Program-made: the position numbers and the translations under genes
Part shown: piece by piece, positions 1 to 10,465 of the stretch
How the letters are laid out: each line of letters opens with the position of its first letter
Numbering within the stretch: position 1 is the stretch's first letter
Notes under the pieces: generated by a model
Database searches by the model: none
The model's input: only the letters and a program-made list of their open reading frames with translations
What the model was told of the DNA's origin: nothing
Assembly (NCBI RefSeq): GCF_001429605.1
Contig: NZ_LMSS01000005.1
Coordinates: forward strand, 292,618-356,617
Source of the DNA: Phycicoccus sp. Soil802
GTDB taxonomy: Bacteria > Actinomycetota > Actinomycetes > Actinomycetales > Dermatophilaceae
Direction of reading: 5' to 3'
Length of the DNA: 64,000 bases

Positions 1-1
1 C

Positions 2-868
2 GAGGTCTGCCAGCTCGGCGCCCTGGCCGGCCGGCTCGGGGCACTCAAGGGCTCCCGGGTCGAGGCCGAGGTCGCGATCCTGTGGGACTACCAGGCCCAG
101 TGGGCCGCGCACGGTCCCGCCATGCCGTCCAGCGAGCTGCGCTACCCCACGACGGCGCACGCGATCCACCGCGTGCTGCGAGACCAGGGCATCACGGCCG
201 ACGTGGTGCACCCGAGTGCCGACCTCACGGCATACCGGGTCGTCGTGGTCCCCACCCTGTACCTGGTGACCGACGAGCACGCGGCGGCGATCGCGGCGGC
301 CGCCGCGGCCGGCGCCCAGGTGCTCGTCACCTTCTTCTCCGGCATCGCCACCGAGGACGACCACGTGCGGCTCGGCGGCTACCCCGGCGCCTTCCGTGAC
401 CTGCTCGGCGTGCGCGTCGAGGAGTTCTTCCCCCTCATGCCCGGTGAGACCGTCGCGCTCGCCGAGGGAGGCGCGGGTCGGCTCTGGAGCGAGGACGTCA
501 CCGCCGTCGACAGCGAGGTGCTCGACCGGTATGCCGCCGGCCCCCTGGCCGGGCGACCGAGCCTGACCCGCCGCGCCACCGGAGCGGGCGCCGCGTGGTA
601 CCTCAGCACGCTCCCGGACGACGTCTCGTTGGCGGCGGTCCTCGACCGGGTGACCGGGGCGGGCGGGGTCTCCCCGGTCGCCGACGTCCCGCCGGGCGTC
701 GAGGCCACCCGCCGCCGGGGCCCCGAGGGTTCGTGGCTGTTCCTGCTCAACGACACGGACCAGCCCCAAGAGGTGCCGGCGACCGGCCATGATGTGGTGG
801 GTGATGGCCCCGTGGGCCCGACCGTCACCCTCCTGCCGGGTGGCGTCGCCGTCGTCAGGGAGGACTGA
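2..868 (+). CDS. GH42 beta-galactosidase, C-terminal part (5' truncated by window)
   Basis: The frame is open from base 2 and ends at TGA 866-868, giving about 288 residues of a longer protein. The start lies outside the window. Residues around EVAILWDYQAQWA, followed by a Rossmann-like alternation (YRVVVVPTLYLVTDEHAAAI, then GAQVLVTFFSGI), match the trimerisation (middle) domain of family 42 glycoside hydrolases. The last 60 residues look like the small C-terminal beta domain. The catalytic TIM barrel is not in view. The family hydrolyses terminal beta-D-galactosides in the cytoplasm. The gene lies 5 bp before a DeoR regulator and then galT and galK, so released galactose would feed straight into the Leloir pathway. 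The family call is good; the true substrate (lactose, plant or host galactosides) cannot be told. Confidence 0.85.
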   Translation, partial: EVCQLGALAGRLGALKGSRVEAEVAILWDYQAQWAAHGPAMPSSELRYPTTAHAIHRVLRDQGITADVVHPSADLTAYRVVVVPTLYLVTDEHAAAIAAAAAAGAQVLVTFFSGIATEDDHVRLGGYPGAFRDLLGVRVEEFFPLMPGETVALAEGGAGRLWSEDVTAVDSEVLDRYAAGPLAGRPSLTRRATGAGAAWYLSTLPDDVSLAAVLDRVTGAGGVSPVADVPPGVEATRRRGPEGSWLFLLNDTDQPQEVPATGHDVVGDGPVGPTVTLLPGGVAVVRED

Positions 869-873
869 TCGAG

Positions 874-1686
874 ATGCTCGCGAGCCAGCGCCGCACCACC
901 ATCCTCGGGCTCGTCGAGGAGAGTGGCGCGGTTCGCGTGTCCGAGCTGGTCGAACAGCTCGGCGTCTCCGACATGACCGTGCGTCGCGACATCGAGCAGC
1001 TCGCGGGCGAGGGCCTCGTGCAGCGCGTGCACGGCGGGGCCCTGGCCGTCGGCGCCCGGAGCAGCGAGGAGCCGGGCTTCACGGCCAAGTCCGGGCTCAT
1101 GCAGGCGCAGAAGATCGCCATCGCCGAGGCGGCCGCCCAGCTCGTCGAGCCGGGTGCGGCCATCGGGATCTCCGCGGGGACGACCACCTTCGAGTTCGCC
1201 CGCGCCGTCTGCGCGGTCCCCGACCTCACCGTCGTCACCAACTCGGTGCCGGTCGCCCAGCTGCTGCACGAGTCCGGGGCGCCCGGCCAGACCGTCGTGC
1301 TGACCGGTGGCGTCCGGACCCCCTCGGACGCCCTGGTCGGACCGGTGGCCGTGACCGCCCTGCGGATGCTCCACGTCGACCGGCTCTTCCTCGGCGTGCA
1401 CGGCATGGATGCCCGGGCCGGTCTCACCACCCCGAACCTCGTCGAGGCGGAGACCAACCGCGCCATGGTCGAGACCTCCCGGCAGGTCTGCGTCCTGGCC
1501 GACCACACCAAGTGGGGCACCGTCGGCCTCAGCACGATCATCCCCCTCTCGTCGGTCGACCTCGTGGTCTCCGACGAGGGACTCGGGTCGCGCGCCCGCA
1601 CCGCCCTCACCGAGGCCGGCGCCGAGGTCACGATCGCCACGCAGCCCCGCACCCGGTTCGACCGACGCCGACGAGGAACCCCATGA
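874..1686 (+). CDS. DeoR-family sugar-responsive transcriptional regulator
   Basis: 270 residues, the usual DeoR length. The N-terminal winged helix-turn-helix is at residues 6-57 (VSELVEQLGVSDMTVRRDIE), followed by the typical HGGA turn. The rest is a DeoRC phosphosugar-sensing domain with the ISAGTTTFEFA and VVTNS motifs. The ATG is preceded by GGGAGGA (858-864) at 9 nt. It stands between the galactosidase and galT, and its stop overlaps the galT start (ATGA), so it is cotranscribed with the operon it probably controls. By family knowledge it would be a repressor relieved by a galactose-derived phosphosugar; the ligand is inference. Confidence 0.88.
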   Translation: MLASQRRTTILGLVEESGAVRVSELVEQLGVSDMTVRRDIEQLAGEGLVQRVHGGALAVGARSSEEPGFTAKSGLMQAQKIAIAEAAAQLVEPGAAIGISAGTTTFEFARAVCAVPDLTVVTNSVPVAQLLHESGAPGQTVVLTGGVRTPSDALVGPVAVTALRMLHVDRLFLGVHGMDARAGLTTPNLVEAETNRAMVETSRQVCVLADHTKWGTVGLSTIIPLSSVDLVVSDEGLGSRARTALTEAGAEVTIATQPRTRFDRRRRGTP

Positions 1687-2798
1687 GCCTGACCCGCACC
1701 AGCCGTCGGCTCGCGGACGGTCGGGAGATCATCTACTTCGACGACACCTCCGACGCCCCCGTGCGCACCGCCGAGGACCAGCGTCCCCTCGGTGAGCGTG
1801 CCCGGTCGGGCGAGATCCGGCACGACGCCCTCGTGGGCGACTGGGTCGCCGTCGCCGGGCACCGGTTGAACCGGACCTTCCTGCCCCCCAAGGACGAGTG
1901 CCCGCTGTGCCCCACGGGCACCGGGAGCGTCCCCTCGGAGGTGCCCGAGGCGTCCTACGACGTCGTCGTGTTCGAGAACCGGTTCCCCTCCTACGCGCCG
2001 GTCTCCGACCACCAGCCGGACGACGAGCCGACCGACGACCTGGACCGGACCGGCCCCGCGCTGGGCCGATGCGAGGTGGTCTGCTTCACCAGCGACCACG
2101 ACTCGACCTTCGCCGACCTCTCCCCCAGTCGGGCCCGCACCGTGATCGACGCCTGGGCTGACCGCACGGCCGAGCTGGGTGCGCTCCCCGAGGTGGAGCA
2201 GGTGTTCTGCTTCGAGAACCGTGGCCAGCAGGTCGGCGTCACCCTGCACCACCCCCACGGTCAGATCTACGCGTATCCCTATGTGCCGCAACGCTCCGCG
2301 GCCATCCTGGCGCAGGCGACCGAGCACCACGCCCGCACGGGTCGACTCCTCGGCGCCGACATCCTCGCCGCCGAGCTCGAGGCCAAGGTCCGCATCGTCG
2401 CCGAGAGCGAGCACTGGGTGGCCTACGTGCCCTTCGCGGCGCGCTGGCCGGTCGAGGTGCACCTGGCGCCGCGGCGCGACGTGCCCGACCTGCCCTCCCT
2501 CACGTCGTCCGAGCGCGACGACCTGGCCACCGTCTACCTCGACCTCCTGCAGCGGCTCGACCGCTACTACGTCGCCAAGGACGGCAGCCCGATCCGGTTG
2601 CCCTACATCGCGGGCTGGCACCAGGCCCCCAGCAGCCGGGGCCGCGAGGTGTCGCGACTGCACCTGCAGGTGATGTCGGTGCTCCGTTCTCCGAAGAAGC
2701 TGAAGTACCTCGCCGGCTCGGAGTCCGGCGTGGGCGGCTGGGTCAACGACGTGCCACCGGAGCAGATCGCGGAGCGCCTGCGGGACGTGGCCCTGTGA
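1683..2798 (+). CDS. galT: Galactose-1-phosphate uridylyltransferase
   Basis: 371 residues. It transfers UMP from UDP-glucose to galactose-1-phosphate in the Leloir pathway. The active-site motif HHPHGQ is at about residues 188-193; the second histidine of HPH is the uridylylated nucleophile. A CPLC zinc-ligand pair is at about residue 72. The same frame is open from 789, but ATG 1683 fits: it overlaps the deoR stop (ATGA), begins MSLTRTSRRLADGREI, and gives the family length. It overlaps galK by 4 bp at its 3' end, so translation of deoR, galT and galK is coupled. No galE is present in the window. Confidence 0.96.
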   Translation: MSLTRTSRRLADGREIIYFDDTSDAPVRTAEDQRPLGERARSGEIRHDALVGDWVAVAGHRLNRTFLPPKDECPLCPTGTGSVPSEVPEASYDVVVFENRFPSYAPVSDHQPDDEPTDDLDRTGPALGRCEVVCFTSDHDSTFADLSPSRARTVIDAWADRTAELGALPEVEQVFCFENRGQQVGVTLHHPHGQIYAYPYVPQRSAAILAQATEHHARTGRLLGADILAAELEAKVRIVAESEHWVAYVPFAARWPVEVHLAPRRDVPDLPSLTSSERDDLATVYLDLLQRLDRYYVAKDGSPIRLPYIAGWHQAPSSRGREVSRLHLQVMSVLRSPKKLKYLAGSESGVGGWVNDVPPEQIAERLRDVAL

Positions 2799-3958
2799 GC
2801 GCTGCCAGCGCCGCAGAGCTCTTCCGCGGGACCTTCGGTGCCGAGCCGTCCGGGGTCTGGTCGGCGCCGGGCCGGGTCAACCTGATCGGGGAGCACACCG
2901 ACTACAACAGTGGGCTCTGCCTGCCGATCGCGCTGCCGCAGCGCACCTTCGCCGCCCTGCGGCGTCGCGACGACGACCTCCTGCGCATCGTCTCCGCGCA
3001 GGGCGACGGCGTGGTCGAGGTCGAGCTCGGCGACGTCGGCGCCGGGCACCCGACCGGCTGGGCCGCCTATGTCGCCGGGGTGCCGTGGTCGCTGCGCACC
3101 GCCGGGTATGCCGTGGACGGGCTCGACGTGGCCGTGGACGGCGGGGTGCCGCTCGGCGCCGGTCTGTCCAGCTCCGCCGCCCTGGAATGTGCAGTGGCGG
3201 CCGGCGTCTCCGACCTCCACGACCTCGCTTTGCTGGCCACCTCGTCGGGCCGCTCGGCCCTCGCTGCGGTGTGCGTGGAGGCCGAGAACACCGTCGCCCA
3301 GGCCCCCACGGGTGGCATGGACCAGTCCGCTGCCCTGCTCGCCGAGGCCGGCCGGGCCCTGCTGCTCGACTGCCGCGACCACAGCACCGAGCAGGTGCCG
3401 TTCGACCTCGCCGCCCACGGGCTGGCCCTGCTCGTGATGGACACCCGCGCCGAGCACGCGCTCGTCGACGGCCAGTACGCCGAACGCCGTGAGTCGTGCG
3501 AGCAGGCCGCCCGCGAGCTGGACGTCACCAGCCTGCGCGAGGTCTCCGTCGACGACCTGTCGGAGCGCCTCGCCCAGCTCTCCTCCGACCTGCTCCGGCG
3601 ACGGGCGCGACACATCGTCACCGAGATCGAGCGGGTGCGCGAGACGGTCGAGGCGTTGCGCCACAACGACTTCCCGACGGTGGGCAGCCTCTTCGTCGCC
3701 TCGCACGCCTCCATGCGCGACGACTTCGAGATCTCGGTCGCTGAGCTCGACACCGCCGTCGAGGCGGCTGTGGCCACCGGGGCCCTGGGCGCCCGGATGA
3801 CCGGCGGCGGTTTCGGCGGGTCGGCCATCGCGCTCGTCCGGGCCGACGCCGCGGAGGCGACCATCGCAGCCGTGGAGTCAGCCTTCGCCGACCGGGGCTT
3901 CCGCGCGCCCGACTGCTTCGTCGTCACCGCCTCCGGCTCCGCCACCCGCGACGCCTGA
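2795..3958 (+). CDS. galK: Galactokinase
   Basis: 387 residues, a GHMP-family kinase that phosphorylates galactose at C1 with ATP. All three family signatures are present: GRVNLIGEHTDYN near residue 26 (galactokinase signature with the substrate-binding Glu-His-Asp), PLGAGLSSSAALE near residue 120 (phosphate loop), and MTGGGFGGSAIAL near residue 336. It starts with GTG overlapping the galT stop (GTGA). It is the last gene of the galactose operon. The 150 bp that follow hold a GC-rich inverted repeat that may end the transcript. Confidence 0.96.
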   Translation: MSAASAAELFRGTFGAEPSGVWSAPGRVNLIGEHTDYNSGLCLPIALPQRTFAALRRRDDDLLRIVSAQGDGVVEVELGDVGAGHPTGWAAYVAGVPWSLRTAGYAVDGLDVAVDGGVPLGAGLSSSAALECAVAAGVSDLHDLALLATSSGRSALAAVCVEAENTVAQAPTGGMDQSAALLAEAGRALLLDCRDHSTEQVPFDLAAHGLALLVMDTRAEHALVDGQYAERRESCEQAARELDVTSLREVSVDDLSERLAQLSSDLLRRRARHIVTEIERVRETVEALRHNDFPTVGSLFVASHASMRDDFEISVAELDTAVEAAVATGALGARMTGGGFGGSAIALVRADAAEATIAAVESAFADRGFRAPDCFVVTASGSATRDA

Positions 3959-4041
3959 GCTCAGCGGGTCGCCCTGTCGATGCGGCCGTCCGCGTAGCTC
4001 CTCGGGAGGCGCCGCGTCATGCAACCCGACCAAGAGGCCTC

Positions 4042-4075
4042 GCAGACGCGCACGTACGCCGTGGCCGTCGTCTGC
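4042..4075. terminator. Possible terminator hairpin after galK
   Basis: GCAGACG at 4042-4048 pairs with CGTCTGC at 4069-4075 across a 20-nt loop. The flanks (AGAGG, CCTCT) add pairs with a small bulge. There is no T-run. It lies between galK and the carboxypeptidase gene. Confidence 0.25.
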
Positions 4076-4109
4076 CTCTGCAGCTGAGTGCCGCACTAGG
4101 GTGCCGACC

Positions 4110-5696
4110 ATGGCCGACGAGACCCCGCAGACCTCCCCTGCGCCCACGACCCCAGCCGAGTCCTCCCCGTTGACCGCGGGCGCCCCGGTCGGAAGCAAGC
4201 CGAACGCCGAGCCCCCGCCCGTGCCGCCGAAGGACGACCTGGTGACCACGCGGCATACCCTCAAGGTCGGTCGGCGCACCCTGCGCTACACCGCCACGGC
4301 GGGGCGCATCGTGCTGCGCGCGGAGGTGTTCGAGGACGGCGTCTTCAAGGGGCACAAGGCCAAGGCCGAGCTCAGCGTCACGTCCTACGTCCTCGACGCA
4401 CCTGCGGGCGCCCGCCGCCCCGTGACCTTCGCGTTCAACGGCGGGCCGGGCTCCAGCTCGGTCTGGCTCCACCTGGGGCTGCTGGGCCCACGGCGGGTCG
4501 ACTCCGGCGACGTCGGCCGGCTCACGCCACCGCCCTACGACCTGGTCGACAACACCGAGTCCCTGCTGGCCGTCTCGGACCTCGTCTTCATCGACCCCGT
4601 CTCGACCGGCTACTCACGCGCGGTCGAGGGCGGCAAGCCCAAGGACTACCACGGGTTCAAGGCCGACATCGAGAGCGTGGGCGAGCTCATCCGCCTCTGG
4701 ACCACGCGCCACAACCGTTGGCTGTCACCGAAGTTCATCGCCGGCGAGTCCTACGGCACGATCCGCGCCGCGGCCCTGGCCGAGCACCTGCAGACCCGGC
4801 ACGGGCTCTACGTCAACGGCATCATGCTGATCAGCTCGGTGCTCGACCTGGCCACCGTCGACTTCGAGTTCCGCAACGACCGCGCCCACGTCGACTACCT
4901 CCCGACCTACGCCGCCACGGCGCACTTCCACGGCAAGCACGGGCGCAAGTCACTCAAGACCGTGCTCGCCGAGGCGGAGGAGTATGCCGCGCGCGACTAC
5001 CCGTGGGCGCTGTCGCGGGGGTCCCGGCTCAGTGCCGCAGAGCGGGCCGAGCACGTGACCCGCCTCGCCGCCCTGACCGGGCTGTCGGAGGAGTACGTGG
5101 ACCGCGCCAACCTGCGGATCGAGCACGTGCGCTTCTTCACCGAGCTGCTGCGTGACCAGGGCCTGGCCGTCGGTCGTCTCGACTCGCGGTTCACCGGACC
5201 CCTGGTCCGTGGCAACGCCGAGACGTGGGACGCCGACCCGTCGATGGACGCGATCAGCGGCCCCTATGCGGCGGCGTGGAACCACTACGTGCGGGACGAG
5301 CTCGGCTACCAGAACGACCTGCCCTACGCGCAGATCTCGGAGCTGGCCTCGACCGAGTGGTCGTTCAAGGAGTTCGAGGGCAAGCCGGTCGACGTCAGTG
5401 CGCAGCTGGCCCGGGCCATGCGGGGCAACCCCCACCTCAAGGTGCACATCGCCTACGGCTACCACGACGGGGCGACGCCCTACTACGGCGCGCAGGACGT
5501 CGTGGCGCACCTGGAGGTCCCGGAGTCGTTGCGCAGCAACATCGAGCACGCCTACTACGAGGCCGGCCACATGATGTACGTCCACGAGCCAAGCCGGCTC
5601 CAGCAGTCCAAGGACCTGGCGTCGTTTGTTCAAAAGTCCAGCGTTCAAAGGTCCAGTGGTCAACGGTCCGGCGTCGAGAGGTCCAGTGGCCGCTGA
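4110..5696 (+). CDS. Serine carboxypeptidase family (peptidase S10) protein
   Basis: 528 residues. The S10 signature parts are visible: NGGPGSSS near residue 110 (oxyanion region), catalytic Ser in AGESYGT near 211, catalytic Asp in YGYHDGATPYYG near 453 and His in AGHMMYVHEPS near 485. There is no signal peptide; the N terminus is Pro/Thr-rich, so the enzyme may be cytoplasmic. A GTG at 4101 is in frame, but ATG 4110 is preferred because TAGGGT (4097-4102) lies 7 nt upstream, a leaderless-type -10. The last 25 codons are built from 15-bp tandem repeats (5621-5695) coding for pentapeptides of the type VQRSS, unlike the rest of the protein. The biological substrate is unknown. Confidence 0.88.
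   Translation: MADETPQTSPAPTTPAESSPLTAGAPVGSKPNAEPPPVPPKDDLVTTRHTLKVGRRTLRYTATAGRIVLRAEVFEDGVFKGHKAKAELSVTSYVLDAPAGARRPVTFAFNGGPGSSSVWLHLGLLGPRRVDSGDVGRLTPPPYDLVDNTESLLAVSDLVFIDPVSTGYSRAVEGGKPKDYHGFKADIESVGELIRLWTTRHNRWLSPKFIAGESYGTIRAAALAEHLQTRHGLYVNGIMLISSVLDLATVDFEFRNDRAHVDYLPTYAATAHFHGKHGRKSLKTVLAEAEEYAARDYPWALSRGSRLSAAERAEHVTRLAALTGLSEEYVDRANLRIEHVRFFTELLRDQGLAVGRLDSRFTGPLVRGNAETWDADPSMDAISGPYAAAWNHYVRDELGYQNDLPYAQISELASTEWSFKEFEGKPVDVSAQLARAMRGNPHLKVHIAYGYHDGATPYYGAQDVVAHLEVPESLRSNIEHAYYEAGHMMYVHEPSRLQQSKDLASFVQKSSVQRSSGQRSGVERSSGR
5621..5695 (+). repeat. Five 15-bp tandem repeats at the end of the S10 peptidase gene
   Basis: Units start at 5621, 5636, 5651, 5666 and 5681. The last four begin GTCCRG, for example GTCCAGCGTTCAAAG and GTCCAGTGGTCAACG. 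In the peptidase frame they code for VQKSS, VQRSS, GQRSG and VERSS. The array also covers every possible start of the next gene, so a change in copy number would lengthen the peptidase tail and move the upstream TTG and GTG starts of the P-loop gene. Confidence 0.85.
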
Positions 5697-6468
5697 CGCG
5701 GGGTCCGCGGCCCGGGACATCGTCGTCGACGCGTTCGGGGTACCCGTCGGGGTCAGGGTGTCCGGCGACCGGGCCCACCAGGTGCTGGACCGCCTCGCGG
5801 ACCTCTGGGAGTGCTGCCGGACCGCGGTCGGGACGCCGGCCGAGGTGCGCGTCGACGTGCTGTCCGACAGCAGCCTCGAGCTGGATGACCTGCTGCAGGT
5901 CGTGACGCAACGGATCACCGAGACGGCGGTCGACGCCCGCGCCGGTCAGTGCCTCATGCTCCACGCCGCCTGCCTCGCCGACCCGACCAGTGGCGCCGCC
6001 GTGGCCTTCGTCGCCCCGGGCGGGACCGGCAAGACCACCCTGGTCCGCACGCTGGGCCCGGGCCGGTGGTACGTCACCGACGAGACGACGGTCGTCCTCG
6101 ACGACGGCACCGTGCTGCCGTATCCCAAGCCCCTGTCCCTCCGGCGCCAGCCCGGCAGCCTGTTCAAGGACGAGACCGCCCCGGGCAGCATCGGCCTGGT
6201 GCCCGCCGCCGGACGGCTGCACCTCGCCGGCCTCTGCCTGCTGGCGCGCGACGACGCCCACGACGGCCCGCCGGTGGTCGAGACCTTGCCCACCCTGGAC
6301 GGCCTCGTGTCCCTGGTCCCCCAGACCTCACACCTGCCGGACCAGCCCCGGCCGCTGCGCCGCCTCGCGGAGCTGAGCGAGTCACTGGGAGGCGTGCGCC
6401 GCATCCACTACCGGGAGTCCGCCGACCTCGAGGGCATCCTTGACGACCTGCTGGCGGCCGCGCCGTGA
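5686..6468 (+). CDS. HPr-kinase-like P-loop ATPase
   Basis: 260 residues from GTG 5686; TTG 5626 and GTG 5656 are in frame further upstream, inside the tandem repeats. GTG 5686 is chosen because GAGAGG lies just before it and it overlaps the peptidase stop by only 11 bp. A Walker A motif APGGTGKTTL is near residue 110, followed by YVTDETTVV and PYPKPLSLR, the pattern of HPr serine kinase C-terminal-like proteins found beside PqqD-type genes in actinobacteria. The P-loop is intact. The next gene overlaps it by 4 bp (GTGA), so the two proteins are probably made in equal amounts. The substrate phosphorylated, if any, is unknown; no HPr gene is nearby. Confidence 0.7.
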   Translation: MAADAGSAARDIVVDAFGVPVGVRVSGDRAHQVLDRLADLWECCRTAVGTPAEVRVDVLSDSSLELDDLLQVVTQRITETAVDARAGQCLMLHAACLADPTSGAAVAFVAPGGTGKTTLVRTLGPGRWYVTDETTVVLDDGTVLPYPKPLSLRRQPGSLFKDETAPGSIGLVPAAGRLHLAGLCLLARDDAHDGPPVVETLPTLDGLVSLVPQTSHLPDQPRPLRRLAELSESLGGVRRIHYRESADLEGILDDLLAAAP

Positions 6469-6725
6469 GGGTGCGACGCCTGCCCCTGACCGACCGCGTC
6501 GACCGTGACGGCGAGTCGGTGGTGCTGGTCGGGCACACCGTCGTGCGGCTCTCGCCGGTGGCAACCGTCCTGCTCGACCGCTGCGAGGCCTGGACCGACC
6601 TCGACGTCCTGACCGACCAGGTCGTCGCAGCGCTCGGCCCGGCACCTCGGGGCGTGGACCCACGGCGGGCGGTCGAGTCCGCTGCCGAGGCCCTGGTCGC
6701 CCAGGGGCTCCTCGAGCGAGGCTGA
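6465..6725 (+). CDS. PqqD-family small protein (RRE-like)
   Basis: 86 residues with the winged-helix PqqD fold pattern: GHTVVRLSPVATVLLDRCEAW, then a helix-rich half ending EALVAQGLLERG. PqqD-like domains bind precursor peptides for radical-SAM and other peptide-modifying enzymes. No radical SAM enzyme or obvious precursor peptide is near, so the function may be different. It is translationally coupled to the HPr-kinase-like gene. The pair recurs in actinobacteria by family knowledge but has no assigned role known to me. Confidence 0.7.
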   Translation: MRVRRLPLTDRVDRDGESVVLVGHTVVRLSPVATVLLDRCEAWTDLDVLTDQVVAALGPAPRGVDPRRAVESAAEALVAQGLLERG

Positions 6726-7143
6726 GGGCTCAGCGCCGGCCGGACGACCGTGACCGGCGACCGCCGCCGACTTCGGCATCCCTGCTGCCGAAGTAGACCG
6801 CGACGTCGTGTTCTCCGTGGGGCGGTGCGGGTGCGGAGGGTCGGAAGGCTTCCGGACCACGGCGGCCGCCCCCTGCAACGGCCAGCCGTGACCCTTGACC
6901 TGAAGGTAGGTGACCGCCGCCGCGCGCCTCGGCAGATCGCGAGAACCCGGTGTCCGTTTCGCGGCTTGCGCCCGGTCTGGGGCCACCCTTCGGACGGATC
7001 CGACGAGGTCGGCCTCATCCCTTCGGCGGAGGGACGGCGCGGCGGGACGATCTGGGTGTCGCACGTGTGCAAACCGCGAGAGTGCGGGAGAGTGGGCACG
7101 GCATGGGCCGGGTGGGCCCCTTTCTGCACAAGGAGAGCTGCGC
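6726..7143. other. 418-nt intergenic region before the aquaporin gene
   Basis: No ORF with convincing coding character was found. It contains a perfect 9-bp inverted repeat ACTTCGGCA / TGCCGAAGT with a 7-nt loop (6770-6794), and a near-palindrome GGTCGGAAG-G-CTTCCGGACC near 6838-6859. The aquaporin ribosome site AAGGAGAG lies at its right end. The long untranslated stretch could hold the aquaporin promoter and a structured leader; I could not match it to a known riboswitch. Confidence 0.4.
6770..6794. repeat. 9-bp perfect inverted repeat (hairpin)
   Basis: ACTTCGGCA (6770-6778) and TGCCGAAGT (6786-6794) flank the 7-nt loop TCCCTGC. It sits about 45 bp after the PqqD-like gene, and no T-run follows. 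It may end that transcript or be a protein-binding site. Confidence 0.5.
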
Positions 7144-7935
7144 ATGCGCACACCTGCACTGACCTCACGCCTGGGCGCCGAGGCGCTCGGCACCTTCTGG
7201 CTCGTCTTCGGGGGGTGCGGAAGCGCCATCTTCTCGGCCAAGTACCTGGCCCCCAACGTCGTGACCGGACAAGCGGTCCAGCTCGGCATCGGCTTCCTCG
7301 GCGTGGCCCTCGCCTTCGGCCTCACCGTGCTGACGATGGCGTATGCCGTGGGGCACGTCTCAGGGGCGCACTTCAACCCCGCGGTTACCATCGGCATCGC
7401 CGTGGCCAAGCGCTTCCCGTGGAGGGACGTGCCCGCCTACCTGGTCGCCCAGGTCGTGGGTGGCCTGGTGGCCGGGCTCGCGCTGTGGGGCATCGCCCGC
7501 GGCGTCTCGGGCTTCGACGCCACCGGTAACCTCGCCGCCAACGGCTACGGCGACCACTCCCCCGGCGGCTACACGCTCGTCGCGGTGCTGTGCGCCGAGG
7601 CGATCCTCACCGCGTTCTTCCTCTACGTCATCCTCGGCGCGACCGACGACCGGGCCCCGACCGGGTTCGCCCCGATCGCGATCGGCCTCGCGCTGACCCT
7701 CATCCACCTGATCTCGATCCCGATCAGCAACACGTCGGTGAACCCGGCCCGCTCGACGGCGGTCGCGTTCTTCAACGGCAACGGCGCGCCGGCTCAGCTG
7801 TGGGCCTTCTGGGTCGCCCCGATCATCGGTGCGGCGATCGCAGGGGCGACCTACCACCTGGTGACCGGCGTCGACCGTCGCGACGAGGACATCACCGGCG
7901 TGGTCGACCCCGAGGACCTCAAGCCCACCACCTGA
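7144..7935 (+). CDS. aqpZ: MIP-family water channel (aquaporin Z type)
   Basis: 263 residues with six hydrophobic segments and both half-helix NPA boxes: HFNPAVT near residue 78 and SVNPARS near 200. The wide-pore glycerol facilitators usually carry an Asp after the second NPAR (NPARD). Here it is NPARS, which favours a water channel. ATG 7144 is preferred over upstream in-frame codons because it has AAGGAGAG just upstream. The acidic tail ([16 protein letters not shown]) is cytoplasmic. It stands alone, with a strong hairpin 35 bp after the stop. Confidence 0.9.
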   Translation: MRTPALTSRLGAEALGTFWLVFGGCGSAIFSAKYLAPNVVTGQAVQLGIGFLGVALAFGLTVLTMAYAVGHVSGAHFNPAVTIGIAVAKRFPWRDVPAYLVAQVVGGLVAGLALWGIARGVSGFDATGNLAANGYGDHSPGGYTLVAVLCAEAILTAFFLYVILGATDDRAPTGFAPIAIGLALTLIHLISIPISNTSVNPARSTAVAFFNGNGAPAQLWAFWVAPIIGAAIAGATYHLVTGVDRRDEDITGVVDPEDLKPTT

Positions 7936-7969
7936 GCCCACCACCTGGCGAAGCCCGCCACAGACGACC

Positions 7970-8002
7970 GGCCCCCACACCGCACACCGGGTGCTGGGGG
8001 CC
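7970..8002. terminator. Hairpin after aqpZ
   Basis: GGCCCCCA (7970-7977) pairs perfectly with TGGGGGCC (7995-8002) around a loop that itself contains CACC/GGTG. No T-run follows. It is placed to end the aquaporin transcript. Confidence 0.5.
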
Positions 8003-8048
8003 GCTCCGTCGTGGGGCCCGTCGGCGGGCGGCTTCGCCGGTGGCCGGC

Positions 8049-8077
8049 TTGGACAGGTATCTTGATATCAAGATACT
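8049..8077 (+). promoter_or_regulatory. icd promoter with a 20-bp perfect palindromic operator
   Basis: A -35-like TTGGAC (8049-8054) and a -10-like GATACT (8072-8077) are spaced exactly 17 bp. The spacer and most of the -10 are occupied by the perfect palindrome GTATCTTGATATCAAGATAC (8057-8076). This is AT-rich against its surroundings, and I saw no second copy in the window. A dimeric repressor bound here would cover the polymerase site. MarR-type proteins often bind palindromes of this length, and the MarR-type TamR regulates citrate-cycle genes in Streptomyces, but I cannot confirm that the site matches. Confidence 0.65.
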
Positions 8078-8122
8078 GTGGTGACAGCGCAGGGACGGCG
8101 GCACCACGGGCCGATAGCCTGA

Positions 8123-10390
<2,268 letters not shown>

Positions 10391-10465
10391 CCCGGCGACT
10401 CCCTGCCCTGACCCAGCCCCGCCGCCGCCCGGAATGACCCGCGCGCCGGCGGGGTTGGCTCATAC

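Noticed and set aside
4101-4109. GTG 4101 as start of the S10 peptidase
   Set aside because: It would overlap the -10-like TAGGGT; ATG 4110 is spaced correctly for a leaderless start.
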